Source: Acinetobacter nosocomialis NIPH 2119 (GTDB taxonomy: Bacteria > Pseudomonadota > Gammaproteobacteria > Pseudomonadales > Moraxellaceae). Taken from it: DNA of 64,000 nucleotides. Location: assembly GCF_000368085.1 (NCBI RefSeq), contig NZ_KB849239.1, positions 1,521,082 through 1,585,081 of the forward strand, read 5' to 3'. The position numbers and the translations under genes are program-made. The notes beneath the pieces were generated by a model. That model made no database searches, was not told where the DNA came from, and was given only the letters and a program-made list of their open reading frames with translations. This document shows positions 48,046-56,628 of the stretch, piece by piece (the first letter of the stretch is position 1; each line of letters opens with the position of its first letter).

Positions 48046-48897
48046 TTAGCTAATCTCGGTACGAATATTATTCACCATGTGTAAAAGACGCGGTGCAATA
48101 TCTTCTTCGAGTTTTTCACGGTTCATAATAAAGCTTGGACCACCACAGTTAAATACCAGCAAACCATGTTGTTCATGAATGAGTGGAACCGCAACCGAGT
48201 TAACGTCTTTATGCCATTCGCCAATTGAAAAACAGTATCCAAAATCTTGGTAGTCTTTAAAGGCTTTGTCTAGATCACGGTTAATTTTAATCCAGTCTTC
48301 TTTGTGCTTGTTACGAATGGCATTAAGCAAGAACTCTCTTTCATCTTCTGGCATGGCAGCTAAACATGCTCGCCCCATCGAACTTAAATGAATCGGTAAA
48401 TAGGTTCCGACTTGACGGCGCATGGTCATATTGCCTTTGCCTTGTACCACATCAAGATAAATCATATTCAGTCGATCGCGTGTTGCCATTGCTACAGCAG
48501 CACCAGCATAGTCTGCCAAATTTTTCATATATGGATGAGCAATAGAGCGAATCGATACGTTAGAGAGCATGGAATAACCAAAAGCAAGAACACCAACTGA
48601 AAGCTGGAATTTGCTTGAGTTTGGTACTTGTTTGATATAACCCAAACGCGACAAAGTATGTGTCAGGCGAGTAATGGTCGGTTTTGGCAAACCAGTCATC
48701 TGAGCAAGCTCTTGGTTGCCCAAATGCTGATGTTTAGGCGTGAAACAACGTAATAGTTCTAAACCACGTGCTAATGCAGTAATAAATTGGCGATCATTTT
48801 CATCCTGCATGTCTTCAATTGGATGTAATAATTCATGCCTTAAAGGCGCGAGTAATTTTTCTGTCTGTTCTGCATCAACTGCATCGTTCATTGTCAT
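48046..48897 (-). CDS. IclR-family regulator of the second acyl-CoA island
   Basis: 283 aa from ATG 48897; a GTG at 48921 lies in the palindromic operator and is unlikely. HTH LGNQELAQMTGLPKPTITRLTHTLSRLGYIK, effector domain with LPIHLSSMGRACLAA. Clear paralogue of the IclR at 43776. Likely regulates the CaiB-type gene and the acyl-CoA dehydrogenase/MFS pair, whose shared promoter has two similar palindromes. Confidence 0.87.
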   Translation of the reverse strand: MTMNDAVDAEQTEKLLAPLRHELLHPIEDMQDENDRQFITALARGLELLRCFTPKHQHLGNQELAQMTGLPKPTITRLTHTLSRLGYIKQVPNSSKFQLSVGVLAFGYSMLSNVSIRSIAHPYMKNLADYAGAAVAMATRDRLNMIYLDVVQGKGNMTMRRQVGTYLPIHLSSMGRACLAAMPEDEREFLLNAIRNKHKEDWIKINRDLDKAFKDYQDFGYCFSIGEWHKDVNSVAVPLIHEQHGLLVFNCGGPSFIMNREKLEEDIAPRLLHMVNNIRTEIS

Positions 48898-48913
48898 ACC
48901 AATCCATATTTTG

Positions 48914-48934
48914 TTTCGCACTGCGAAAATTATA
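48914..48934 (-). promoter_or_regulatory. IclR promoter with perfect palindromic operator
   Basis: Minus-strand TATAAT at 48929-48934, followed immediately by TTTCGCA-C-TGCGAAA (48914-48928), a perfect 15-bp palindrome covering the expected start of transcription. Strongly suggests autorepression. Confidence 0.65.
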
Positions 48935-49077
48935 ATCTATTTTTTCTATAAATAGCAAAAGAGCAAACGTCCAAGTCTGCATTTATAAAATAACTTCATT
49001 TAACTCATTAAAGCGAAAGATTAAATATTTTATTTTCTGATTTTAAATATCATTTTAACCTTTCGCTTTTAGGTTAC

Positions 49078-50301
49078 TTATCCAATTACGCCCTTTTCTT
49101 TAAGCTCTGCTAACTTTTCTGTAGATACTACTCGCCCTAAAATCGCCTGCGTATGTTCACCCAACAATGGAGGTGCTGTTTTGTATTCAACAGGCGTTCT
49201 AGAAAGTTTGATTGGCGAGCCAATTATCTTCAATTTTTTACGTTGAGGATGGTTCATCTCGACTAACATTTCTCGGGCTATCACTTGTGGTTCTTGAAAA
49301 GCTTGTTCCAAGTTATTAATGACACCGACCGGAACTTTAGCCGCATAAATTGCGTCTACCCATTCATCTGCTGTTTTTGTTAAAAAGTGAGTTTGTAAAA
49401 TTCCGATAATTTCATCGCGATGCTTGATTCGGTCTGCATTTCGGGCAAAACGCGCATCATTTGGTAAATCGGGTAAACCAATACTTCGACAGAGTTGAAT
49501 AAACTGAGTGTCATTTCCACATGCAATAATAAAATCACGGTCAGAGGCTTTGAACACTTGATAAGGCACAATATTGGCGTGTGCATTGCCATAACGTTTA
49601 GGGATATTACCCGATGAAAGATAGTTCATTCCCTGATTTGCCATTGTAGCAATTTGAACATCAAGCAAAGCCATATCAATGTATTGGCCTAAACCTGTCA
49701 CGTGGCGGTTGAGTAAAGCAGCCTGTATGGCAATCGTAGAATAAAGCCCCGTGGCTAAGTCAGAAAATGCAACACCTACTTTTTGTGGTCCTCCGCCGGG
49801 CAAATCGTCACGCTCACCAGTGACCGACATGAGTCCGCCCATACCCTGAATAATAAAGTCATAACCGGGTTCTTCTGCTCTGGGACCAGTTTGACCAAAA
49901 CCTGTAATTGAGCAATACACCAGTTTAGGGTTAATTGCAGATAAAGACTCGTAGTCCAAACCGTACTTTTTCAAAGAACCCGCTTTGTAGTTTTCAATCA
50001 CGACATCGGTGTCTTGAATAAGTGCTTTAATCAATTCTTGGCCTTCAGGATTGGCAATGTCGATGGCAACCGATAATTTATTACGGTTGGTTGACTGATA
50101 ATAAGCGGCTTCTTGAGTATTTTGACCTGAGTCATCTTTCATCCAAGGTGGTCCCCAAGAACGAGTATCGTCACCAACCTTCGGCCGTTCAATCTTGATT
50201 ACTTCTGCGCCTAAATCGGCAAGAATCTGTCCACACCAAGGCCCAGCCAATACCCGACTTAAGTCAAGCACCCGAATTCCATTTAAAGCACCCATCTTCA
50301 T
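49078..50301 (-). CDS. CaiB/BaiF family III CoA-transferase
   Basis: 407 aa. N-terminal LDLSRVLAGPWCGQILADLGAEVIKIE is the family signature; the catalytic Asp is expected in VGVAFSDLATGLY. Moves CoA between acids, so it activates the substrate of this island, probably from succinyl-CoA or similar. Start ATG 50301 or 50295. Divergent from the broken acyl-CoA dehydrogenase gene. Confidence 0.9.
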   Translation of the reverse strand: MKMGALNGIRVLDLSRVLAGPWCGQILADLGAEVIKIERPKVGDDTRSWGPPWMKDDSGQNTQEAAYYQSTNRNKLSVAIDIANPEGQELIKALIQDTDVVIENYKAGSLKKYGLDYESLSAINPKLVYCSITGFGQTGPRAEEPGYDFIIQGMGGLMSVTGERDDLPGGGPQKVGVAFSDLATGLYSTIAIQAALLNRHVTGLGQYIDMALLDVQIATMANQGMNYLSSGNIPKRYGNAHANIVPYQVFKASDRDFIIACGNDTQFIQLCRSIGLPDLPNDARFARNADRIKHRDEIIGILQTHFLTKTADEWVDAIYAAKVPVGVINNLEQAFQEPQVIAREMLVEMNHPQRKKLKIIGSPIKLSRTPVEYKTAPPLLGEHTQAILGRVVSTEKLAELKEKGVIG

Positions 50302-50626
50302 CCCACTATATTTTGTGATTCATTTCCTATAGGAAAACTTATCCATTTAAAATTTCGCATAGCGATATATATTTTTAATATACACGGCTCTTTTTAAAAA
50401 TCAAACTTTAATTTTCCACTAAAAATGATGATTTTTTATAAGAAAATATAGCTTAAATAAATCAATAAATTAGCCAAAGATAAAACAACAACAAAGTATC
50501 GCATTGCGAAATTAATTTTCAAAATATATTGTTTTGCGCTCATCCTTTGATTACTATCACTTCAAATATTGGTGATTTTACGAACATCACATTGATGTTT
50601 TTTGCATAGAGTAAAAGGACGAGACT
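50302..50626. promoter_or_regulatory. Divergent control region with two IclR-type palindromes
   Basis: Contains TTTCGCA-T-AGCGATA at 50353-50367 and TATCGCA-T-TGCGAAA at 50497-50511. Both match the palindrome at the IclR promoter (48914-48928) with one or two changes per half-site, one nearer each flanking gene. The rest is AT-rich, without an ORF. Confidence 0.6.
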
Positions 50627-51778
50627 ATGATTCGAGATCAGGAAACCTTAAATCAACTTGTTGATATGATTCGATAATTTGTTGAAGGTGTCTTAATTCC
50701 TCATGAGAATGAAGTCGCTGAAACGGATGAAATTCCTCAAGAGATTGTTGAGCAAATGAAAGCTCTCGGCTTATTTGGTTTAACCATTCCTGAAGAATAC
50801 GAAGGTCTTGGCCTAACGATGGAAGAAGAGGTCTATGTCGCTTTTGAATTAGGTCGTACCTCTCCTGCTTTTCGCTCTCTTATTGGGACCAATAATGGCA
50901 TTGGCTCAAGTGGCCTGATTATTGATGGGACCGAAGCACAAAAATCATTTTTCTTACCGCGTCTAGCTCGTGGTGAAGTGATCAGTTCTTTTTGCTTAAC
51001 CGAACCTGACGCAGGTTCTGATGCTGCCTCTTTAAAAACCACCGCAGTAAAAGATGGTGAGTTTTATATTTTAAATGGTACCAAACGCTTTATTACCAAT
51101 GCTCCTCATGCTGGTGTATTCACAGTCATGGCACGTACAAACACTGATATTAAAGGCGCTGGTGGCATTTCTGCTTTTATTGTTGATAGCCAAACTCCGG
51201 GCATTTCTCTTGGCAAACGCGATAAAAAGATGGGACAAAAAGGCGCCCATACCTGTGACGTTATTTTTGAAAATTGCCGCATCCCTGCTTCAGCACTTAT
51301 TGGTGGTGTTGAAGGTGTTGGTTTTAAAACTGCCATGAAAGTACTCGATAAAGGCCGTTTGCATATTGCTGCCTTGAGTGTCGGTGCAGCAACACGAATG
51401 CTAGATGATTCTTTAAATTACGCCATCGAACGCAAGCAATTTGGACAACCAATTGCCGAATTCCAACTCATTCAAGCCATGCTTGCCGACTCAAAAGCTG
51501 AAATTTATGCAGCTAAATGTATGGTCTTAGACGCTGCACGCCTACGCGATGCGGGAAAAAACGTCAGCACGGAAGCTTCTTGCGCAAAAATGTTTGCAAC
51601 CGAAATGTGTGGCCGCGTTGCTGATCGCTGCGTACAAATTCATGGTGGTGCGGGTTACATCAGTGAATATGCCATTGAACGTTTTTATCGAGATGTTCGT
51701 CTGTTCCGCCTTTATGAAGGCACGACTCAAATTCAACAAGTGATTATTGCCCGAAATATGATTCGCGCTGCGTCTTAA
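50627..51778 (+). pseudogene. Acyl-CoA dehydrogenase interrupted by TAA at codon 17
   Basis: ATG 50627 starts MIRDQETLNQLVDMIR, aligning with DcaA (MIRDEGMLEQLLSTIR), then TAA at 50675-50677 where DcaA has Asp17. The frame continues in phase (FVEGVLIPHENEV) to 51778 with all catalytic motifs (YEGTTQIQQ). A single base change from GAA would explain it. An internal ATG at 50756 would give 340 aa lacking the first 43 residues and has no clear ribosome site, so activity is doubtful. Sequencing error not excluded. Confidence 0.85.
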
Positions 51779-51786
51779 TCAAATTT

Positions 51787-51819
51787 AAAGCACTTCAAAA
51801 CGACTTGAAGTGCTTTTTA
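51787..51819 (+). terminator. Terminator or attenuator between acyl-CoA dehydrogenase and MFS genes
   Basis: AAAGCACTTCAA (51787-51798) with TTGAAGTGCTTT (51805-51816), then T-run. It lies in the 61-bp gap before the MFS gene and would reduce read-through. Confidence 0.8.
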
Positions 51820-51839
51820 TCAAATGTAGGTAATGGATT

Positions 51840-53090
51840 ATGGCTACAAATTACAAAGAAGGTCTTTCTCGTATACAGCCTCATACGTGGAAAATAGCAT
51901 TTATTTTTGCATTTCTGGCACTTCTGGTAGATGGTGCAGATTTGATGCTGCTGTCTTATAGCTTAAATAGTATTAAGGCAGATTTTGGATTAAGTTCAGT
52001 ACAAGCAGGTATGCTTGGCAGTTTTACATTAGCAGGTATGGCTGTTGGTGGCATTTTTGGGGGATGGGCATGCGATAAATTTGGTCGCGTGCGTATTGTG
52101 GTTATTTCTATTTTAATTTTCTCACTTCTTACCTGTGGCTTAGGTTTTACCCACAGCTTTCTTCAGTTTGGTATTTTAAGATTTTTTGCATCTCTTGGCT
52201 TGGGTTCACTTTATATCGCCTGTAATACTCTCATGGCCGAGTATGTCCCAACACGTTTCCGCACAACAGTACTTGGCACTTTACAAGCTGGCTGGACCGT
52301 TGGCTATATTGTTGCGACCTTACTGGCAGGCTGGATTATTCCTGATCATGGCTGGCGCATGCTGTTTTATGTTGCGATTATTCCCGTCATTATTGCTGTT
52401 CTCATGCATGTGCTTGTACCCGAACCAGAAGCATGGCAAAAGTCTCGACTACAACAACCAGTTGTGGCTCAAAATGTATCGAAAACTTCAGCATTTAAGC
52501 TTATTTTCCAAGATAAACGAAACCGTAATATGTTTATCTTATGGGCGTTAACGGCAGGCTTTTTACAGTTTGGCTACTATGGTGTAAATAACTGGATGCC
52601 GTCATACCTTGAAAGTGAACTCGGTATGAAGTTCAAGGAAATGACCGCCTATATGGTAGGTACATATACCGCCATGATTTTGGGTAAAGTTCTTGCGGGC
52701 ATGATGGCCGATAAATTAGGGCGTCGTTTTACTTATGCCTTTGGTGCAATCGGTACTGCTATTTTCCTACCTCTGATTGTTTTTTATAACTCGCCAAGCA
52801 ACATTCTATATTTACTGGTGACCTTTGGTTTTCTATACGGTATCCCTTATGGCGTAAATGCAACCTATATGACCGAAAGTTTTGCGACTGCCATTCGCGG
52901 TACAGCTATTGGTGGTGCCTATAACGTCGGACGTTTAGGTGCTGCATTAGCCCCTGCAACGATTGGTTTCTTGGCATCCGGCGGCTCTATTGGTTTAGGT
53001 TTTGTCGTGATGGGGGCTGCCTACCTAATTTGTGGTGTGATACCAGCCCTGTTCATTAAAGAAAAAATATACGACCCTCAAAAGTCGTAA
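51840..53090 (+). CDS. MFS permease, AAHS family
   Basis: 416 aa, 12 helices. Helix 1 DGADLMLLSYSL and motif A GGWACDKFGRVRI are nearly the same as in DcaK. Same acyl-CoA dehydrogenase-then-permease order as dcaA-dcaK. Probably imports the organic acid used by this island. Confidence 0.87.
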   Translation: MATNYKEGLSRIQPHTWKIAFIFAFLALLVDGADLMLLSYSLNSIKADFGLSSVQAGMLGSFTLAGMAVGGIFGGWACDKFGRVRIVVISILIFSLLTCGLGFTHSFLQFGILRFFASLGLGSLYIACNTLMAEYVPTRFRTTVLGTLQAGWTVGYIVATLLAGWIIPDHGWRMLFYVAIIPVIIAVLMHVLVPEPEAWQKSRLQQPVVAQNVSKTSAFKLIFQDKRNRNMFILWALTAGFLQFGYYGVNNWMPSYLESELGMKFKEMTAYMVGTYTAMILGKVLAGMMADKLGRRFTYAFGAIGTAIFLPLIVFYNSPSNILYLLVTFGFLYGIPYGVNATYMTESFATAIRGTAIGGAYNVGRLGAALAPATIGFLASGGSIGLGFVVMGAAYLICGVIPALFIKEKIYDPQKS

Positions 53091-53314
53091 AGAGATCCAT
53101 CACAAAAAATCCTATAGGTCCTATGCCTATAGGATTGATGGTACTAACCATCTAAACATGTGTTTTAGATGGTTAGCAGGAAATAAGGAATTGACGTTTC
53201 AAAGTTATTCCTTATTTCCACATATGTAGAGTTTATTACTCTTCATTTTAATTTTTTAGGTAAGCTTAGCTCCCAAGGGAGCTAAGCTTAAAAAGATATA
53301 GGCCTAAACTTTGT
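53091..53314. repeat. Block of four consecutive long inverted repeats
   Basis: Perfect stems: 53108-53118/53126-53136 (11 bp, centre CCTATAGG), 53144-53156/53164-53176 (13 bp), 53179-53191/53207-53219 (13 bp) and 53261-53274/53277-53290 (14 bp, 2-nt loop). The four have different sequences. They fill most of the gap between the convergent MFS and phnX genes. Some may terminate transcription, but none has a long T-run. Confidence 0.85.
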
Positions 53315-54130
53315 TCAAGGTCGTTCACCCTGCCCCAAACGGCGTTCAATATCATCGAGTACATTTGGTAAGTCGGCGACACTATCAATCACATAGTGAG
53401 CGCCCGACGCATTCATTTTTTGGTATGCCTTATCTTTTAGAACAATCTGTTCATCGGCCGATAATGCGCTCCACTCTTCATAGCTTAAACCGACTTCATT
53501 GCCACTAATCGCAAGCCCGACTGTCCAGCAACCTGCGTTTAAACCTTCGTCAATTCCCACCACAGTATCATCTACTTTTACAACGGTTTTGATGTCGGAT
53601 ACATCGAGTTGAATTAAGTTTTTCCATAGCATTTCAGGATATGGACGGCCATATTTCACGTCGCTGGCAGTAACGATACAGTCCGGTCGGTAACCCTGAT
53701 CAGCAGCATCTTTAACTAAACGACCAATCATCATGGATGCATAGCCCGTGTTACTGCCAATTTTTGCACCACGCTTTTTAATATTTTCAAACGTTTCTAA
53801 TGCACCCGGAATTAAAGCAGAACATTTCGGAATAGAATTTAACTGATACGGAATAAAGTCTTTATATAAACGGTCAATATCTGCTTCAGTTGCAGGTTTC
53901 CCATATACTTCCTGCCATGCCGCTGCTACACGCGGCATTTTTAAAACTGCTGCAATATGATCACGTTTCTCTAATCCCATTGGGGCACGGGCTTCTTCAA
54001 CCGTAATTTCAACTTTATTGTCTTTAAATAAAGCCATAAAAGCTAAAATTGGTGCGCGTGAGCCAAAATCTACAGTTGTACCAGCCCAGTCAAAAACCAC
54101 AGCCTGAATTTGTGTATTGTTGGTCGTCAT
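53315..54130 (-). CDS. phnX: Phosphonoacetaldehyde hydrolase
   Basis: 271 aa HAD-superfamily enzyme: nucleophile motif VVFDWAGTTVDFG, cap-domain Schiff-base Lys in MGLEKRDHI, and C-terminal KVDDTVVGIDEG. Splits phosphonoacetaldehyde to acetaldehyde and phosphate. AAGGGA seven bases before the ATG. Last gene of the phosphonate operon, 27 bp after phnW. Confidence 0.93.
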   Translation of the reverse strand: MTTNNTQIQAVVFDWAGTTVDFGSRAPILAFMALFKDNKVEITVEEARAPMGLEKRDHIAAVLKMPRVAAAWQEVYGKPATEADIDRLYKDFIPYQLNSIPKCSALIPGALETFENIKKRGAKIGSNTGYASMMIGRLVKDAADQGYRPDCIVTASDVKYGRPYPEMLWKNLIQLDVSDIKTVVKVDDTVVGIDEGLNAGCWTVGLAISGNEVGLSYEEWSALSADEQIVLKDKAYQKMNASGAHYVIDSVADLPNVLDDIERRLGQGERP

Positions 54131-54157
54131 GGTGTATTCCCTTTAATTTAATAAAAA

Positions 54158-55333
54158 TTATGCTGTTACAGCTTGGTTTAGGTGGTTTTCGCAGTAGCTG
54201 GCAATCGCAGCAAGAAGCCCTTCAATGTCATGAATATAAACTTCGCCAATATTGCCTATACGGAAGCAGTTAAGATCTGTGACTTTGCCCGGATAAATTA
54301 CGTAGCCTGATTTTTTCAGCGTTTCATAGAATGACTGGAAGCTAAATGTTTCGGCTGTTGGATAAAGAAAAGTAGTAATAATGGGCGATTGTGGGCACTC
54401 TTCACCGAGTACCAATTCAAAGCCCAGTTGTTGCATACCTTTAGATAAGGTTTGTTGGTTTTGTAAATAACGTTGATAACGTGCAGCAACACCGCCTTCT
54501 GTCTCAAGCTCAAGTAATGCTTGATAAAATGCACGTACCACATGGGTTGGCGAGGTAAAACGCCATTTACCGTTATGCTGCTCCATCGTATTCCACTGGT
54601 CATACAAATCGAGACTTACCGAACGAGCTAAACCTTTACATGCTTCTAGGCAATCACGCTTTGCCAAAATAAAACCAAAACCCGGAACACCTTGAATACA
54701 TTTATTTGCACTTGAAATTAGAAAATCAATTTCAAGCTCGGCAATATCCATAGGCACACCACCGAATGAACTCATGGCATCCACAATCCAGATTTTTCCT
54801 GCTGCTTTCACCAAACGGCCAATGTCTTGAATCGGGTTTAAAATTCCTGTGGTGGTTTCACAGTGTACACACGCAACATGGCTAATGGTTTTATCTTGTA
54901 AAACGCGCTCAATCTCTTGTAAATCTGGTGTCTGGGTTTCTAAATAGTTCAGCTCGATCACTTCAATATTTAAGCAACGCGCCATTTGCACCATACGTGC
55001 ACCATATGCGCCGTTATTAATGATCAAGATTTTGCCATCACGTGGAATAGCTGACCCAAGCACAGACTCCACAGCAAAACTTCCACTGCCTTGCATTAAC
55101 ACAGCCGTATATTTTTCAGGTTCGCTGGTTGCCAAGTTGACCAGTCGATTACGAATATCTTGTACCAGCGAGTTGTATTCTTGGTCCCAAGTACACCAGT
55201 CTTTTTGCATGGCGCGGCGTACTGTTGCCGATGTTGATAATGGTCCTGGAGTAAGAAGCAAATATTTGTTCTCTAAATCCATATCGAGTTGGGGTTGCAT
55301 GTTCATAATGTTACTCATTTCTTTCGCGTTCAT
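54158..55333 (-). CDS. phnW: 2-aminoethylphosphonate-pyruvate transaminase
   Basis: 391 aa class V aminotransferase. [18 protein letters not shown] at the N-terminus and PLP-binding Lys in [15 protein letters not shown]. Converts 2-aminoethylphosphonate and pyruvate to phosphonoacetaldehyde and alanine. Start uncertain: ATG 55333 or 55318; a TTG at 55348 falls in the operator. Followed by phnX. Confidence 0.92.
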   Translation of the reverse strand: MNAKEMSNIMNMQPQLDMDLENKYLLLTPGPLSTSATVRRAMQKDWCTWDQEYNSLVQDIRNRLVNLATSEPEKYTAVLMQGSGSFAVESVLGSAIPRDGKILIINNGAYGARMVQMARCLNIEVIELNYLETQTPDLQEIERVLQDKTISHVACVHCETTTGILNPIQDIGRLVKAAGKIWIVDAMSSFGGVPMDIAELEIDFLISSANKCIQGVPGFGFILAKRDCLEACKGLARSVSLDLYDQWNTMEQHNGKWRFTSPTHVVRAFYQALLELETEGGVAARYQRYLQNQQTLSKGMQQLGFELVLGEECPQSPIITTFLYPTAETFSFQSFYETLKKSGYVIYPGKVTDLNCFRIGNIGEVYIHDIEGLLAAIASYCENHLNQAVTA

Positions 55334-55346
55334 TTCAATATACACC

Positions 55347-55366
55347 AATCTGGTTTAAACCAGATT
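55347..55366. promoter_or_regulatory. GntR-type operator upstream of phnW
   Basis: Perfect 20-bp palindrome AATCTGGTTTAAACCAGATT, identical to the one at 60660-60679. It implies a separate regulated promoter for phnWX. Confidence 0.75.
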
Positions 55367-55371
55367 ACAAA

Positions 55372-56526
55372 CTAGTAAATATTTTGTTCTAATACTTCTT
55401 TCATAAATCCGGCCCCTGTGGTCATGCCTTTGCCAGCAATTGCACTCACCAGAAAGATATTTTTTTCGGCTTCAGTGACACAAGCCAACTCATGTTCATG
55501 GGTCAGGTAATAACCATTCCAGCGTTTTTGAATTGGGGATAAAGTCAGCCCTAATTTTTCGTGACAGTAAGCTTGGATAAACTCATTAATCTCTTCACGC
55601 TGCTCAAACTGAGGTGCTTCATTAATCGAATGATATTCGTGGCTATCGCCCACGATCAGTTCTCCAAATTCATTTTGTTTAATCAGAATATGGATACCAA
55701 ATTCTTTAATGAATCCCTGCTGTGACGCTTTAACCAACTCAGAATGACTTGGGCAAATTTCAAAAGCTGGATAACGTGAAATAGATAAGCCTGAATAAAG
55801 AGAAGCATTTAATTTTTGTTGAAATGGTTGCGTCAGCGCCATTTGTAAGCCACAACGTTTCAGATTCAAGCTTTGTAAGAGATCTGGATATAAAATATCG
55901 ATCACTTCACCGTGACAGATCAAAACTTTATTTGCCCGATAAGTCTCACCACTTGCCAAATGGACCCGACAAATTTCCTGCTGATATTGAGTTTGAACGA
56001 CACAAGCATTGGTATAAATCTCTACACCTTTTCTTTCGGCATATGCCAACAGTCGCTGCCCAATCACATGTGGTTCGACCGAATAATCTTCTTCAAAAAC
56101 CAAGCCGCCTTGAAAATGCTGCTCGGGGTTTAAATAAGAAAATTGGGTGACCAGCTCATCATGACTTCGTAAATGCACAGGAATTTGGTAGTTATTTGCA
56201 CGCTCGGCAAACTCATTTAAAACCTGCCATTCAAGTGCCGTATTGGCGAAATAGACACCTTGTCTTTGAGCAAATGAAATATCGGTTTCAGCCTGAATAC
56301 GCTGATAAAAACAACGCGTTTCAAGTGCGTACTTTCGCCACTGCTGCTCTGGATGAGTTAATGTCGATGTTCCAACCATGCCAAAATTACGACGAGTTGC
56401 CCCTACAGGTTTGGCATTTTTCTCGAAGATACAAACTTTTAAGCCTTGTTCTTGCGCTTGTATGGCAGCGGACAAACCTAAAATACCGGCTCCGACAACA
56501 ATTAAATCAAACTGTGCGTGATTCAT
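55372..56526 (-). CDS. FAD-dependent oxidoreductase of the phosphonate cluster (TIGR03364 type)
   Basis: 384 aa DAO-family flavoprotein: FAD motif IVVGAGILGLSAAIQAQEQGLKVCIFEK and C-terminal SAIAGKGMTTG. Proteins of this kind recur next to phosphonate genes and are proposed to oxidise N-methylated aminoethylphosphonate or related amines so that they can enter the PhnW/PhnX route. Lies between the transport genes and phnWX. Confidence 0.82.
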   Translation of the reverse strand: MNHAQFDLIVVGAGILGLSAAIQAQEQGLKVCIFEKNAKPVGATRRNFGMVGTSTLTHPEQQWRKYALETRCFYQRIQAETDISFAQRQGVYFANTALEWQVLNEFAERANNYQIPVHLRSHDELVTQFSYLNPEQHFQGGLVFEEDYSVEPHVIGQRLLAYAERKGVEIYTNACVVQTQYQQEICRVHLASGETYRANKVLICHGEVIDILYPDLLQSLNLKRCGLQMALTQPFQQKLNASLYSGLSISRYPAFEICPSHSELVKASQQGFIKEFGIHILIKQNEFGELIVGDSHEYHSINEAPQFEQREEINEFIQAYCHEKLGLTLSPIQKRWNGYYLTHEHELACVTEAEKNIFLVSAIAGKGMTTGAGFMKEVLEQNIY

Positions 56527-56628
56527 AAGACTTCCAATTTGCGAAATTTAGGATGAATAAACCCTTGCCTTGTTGAACAAAGCATTTTCATTTCAGTCGG
56601 TTAAATAAAAATTGTGTTTAGCTAAAAC

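Noticed and set aside
53108..53290. Insertion sequence ends or miniature transposon
   Set aside because: The hairpins have unrelated sequences, no common terminal repeats and no target duplication.
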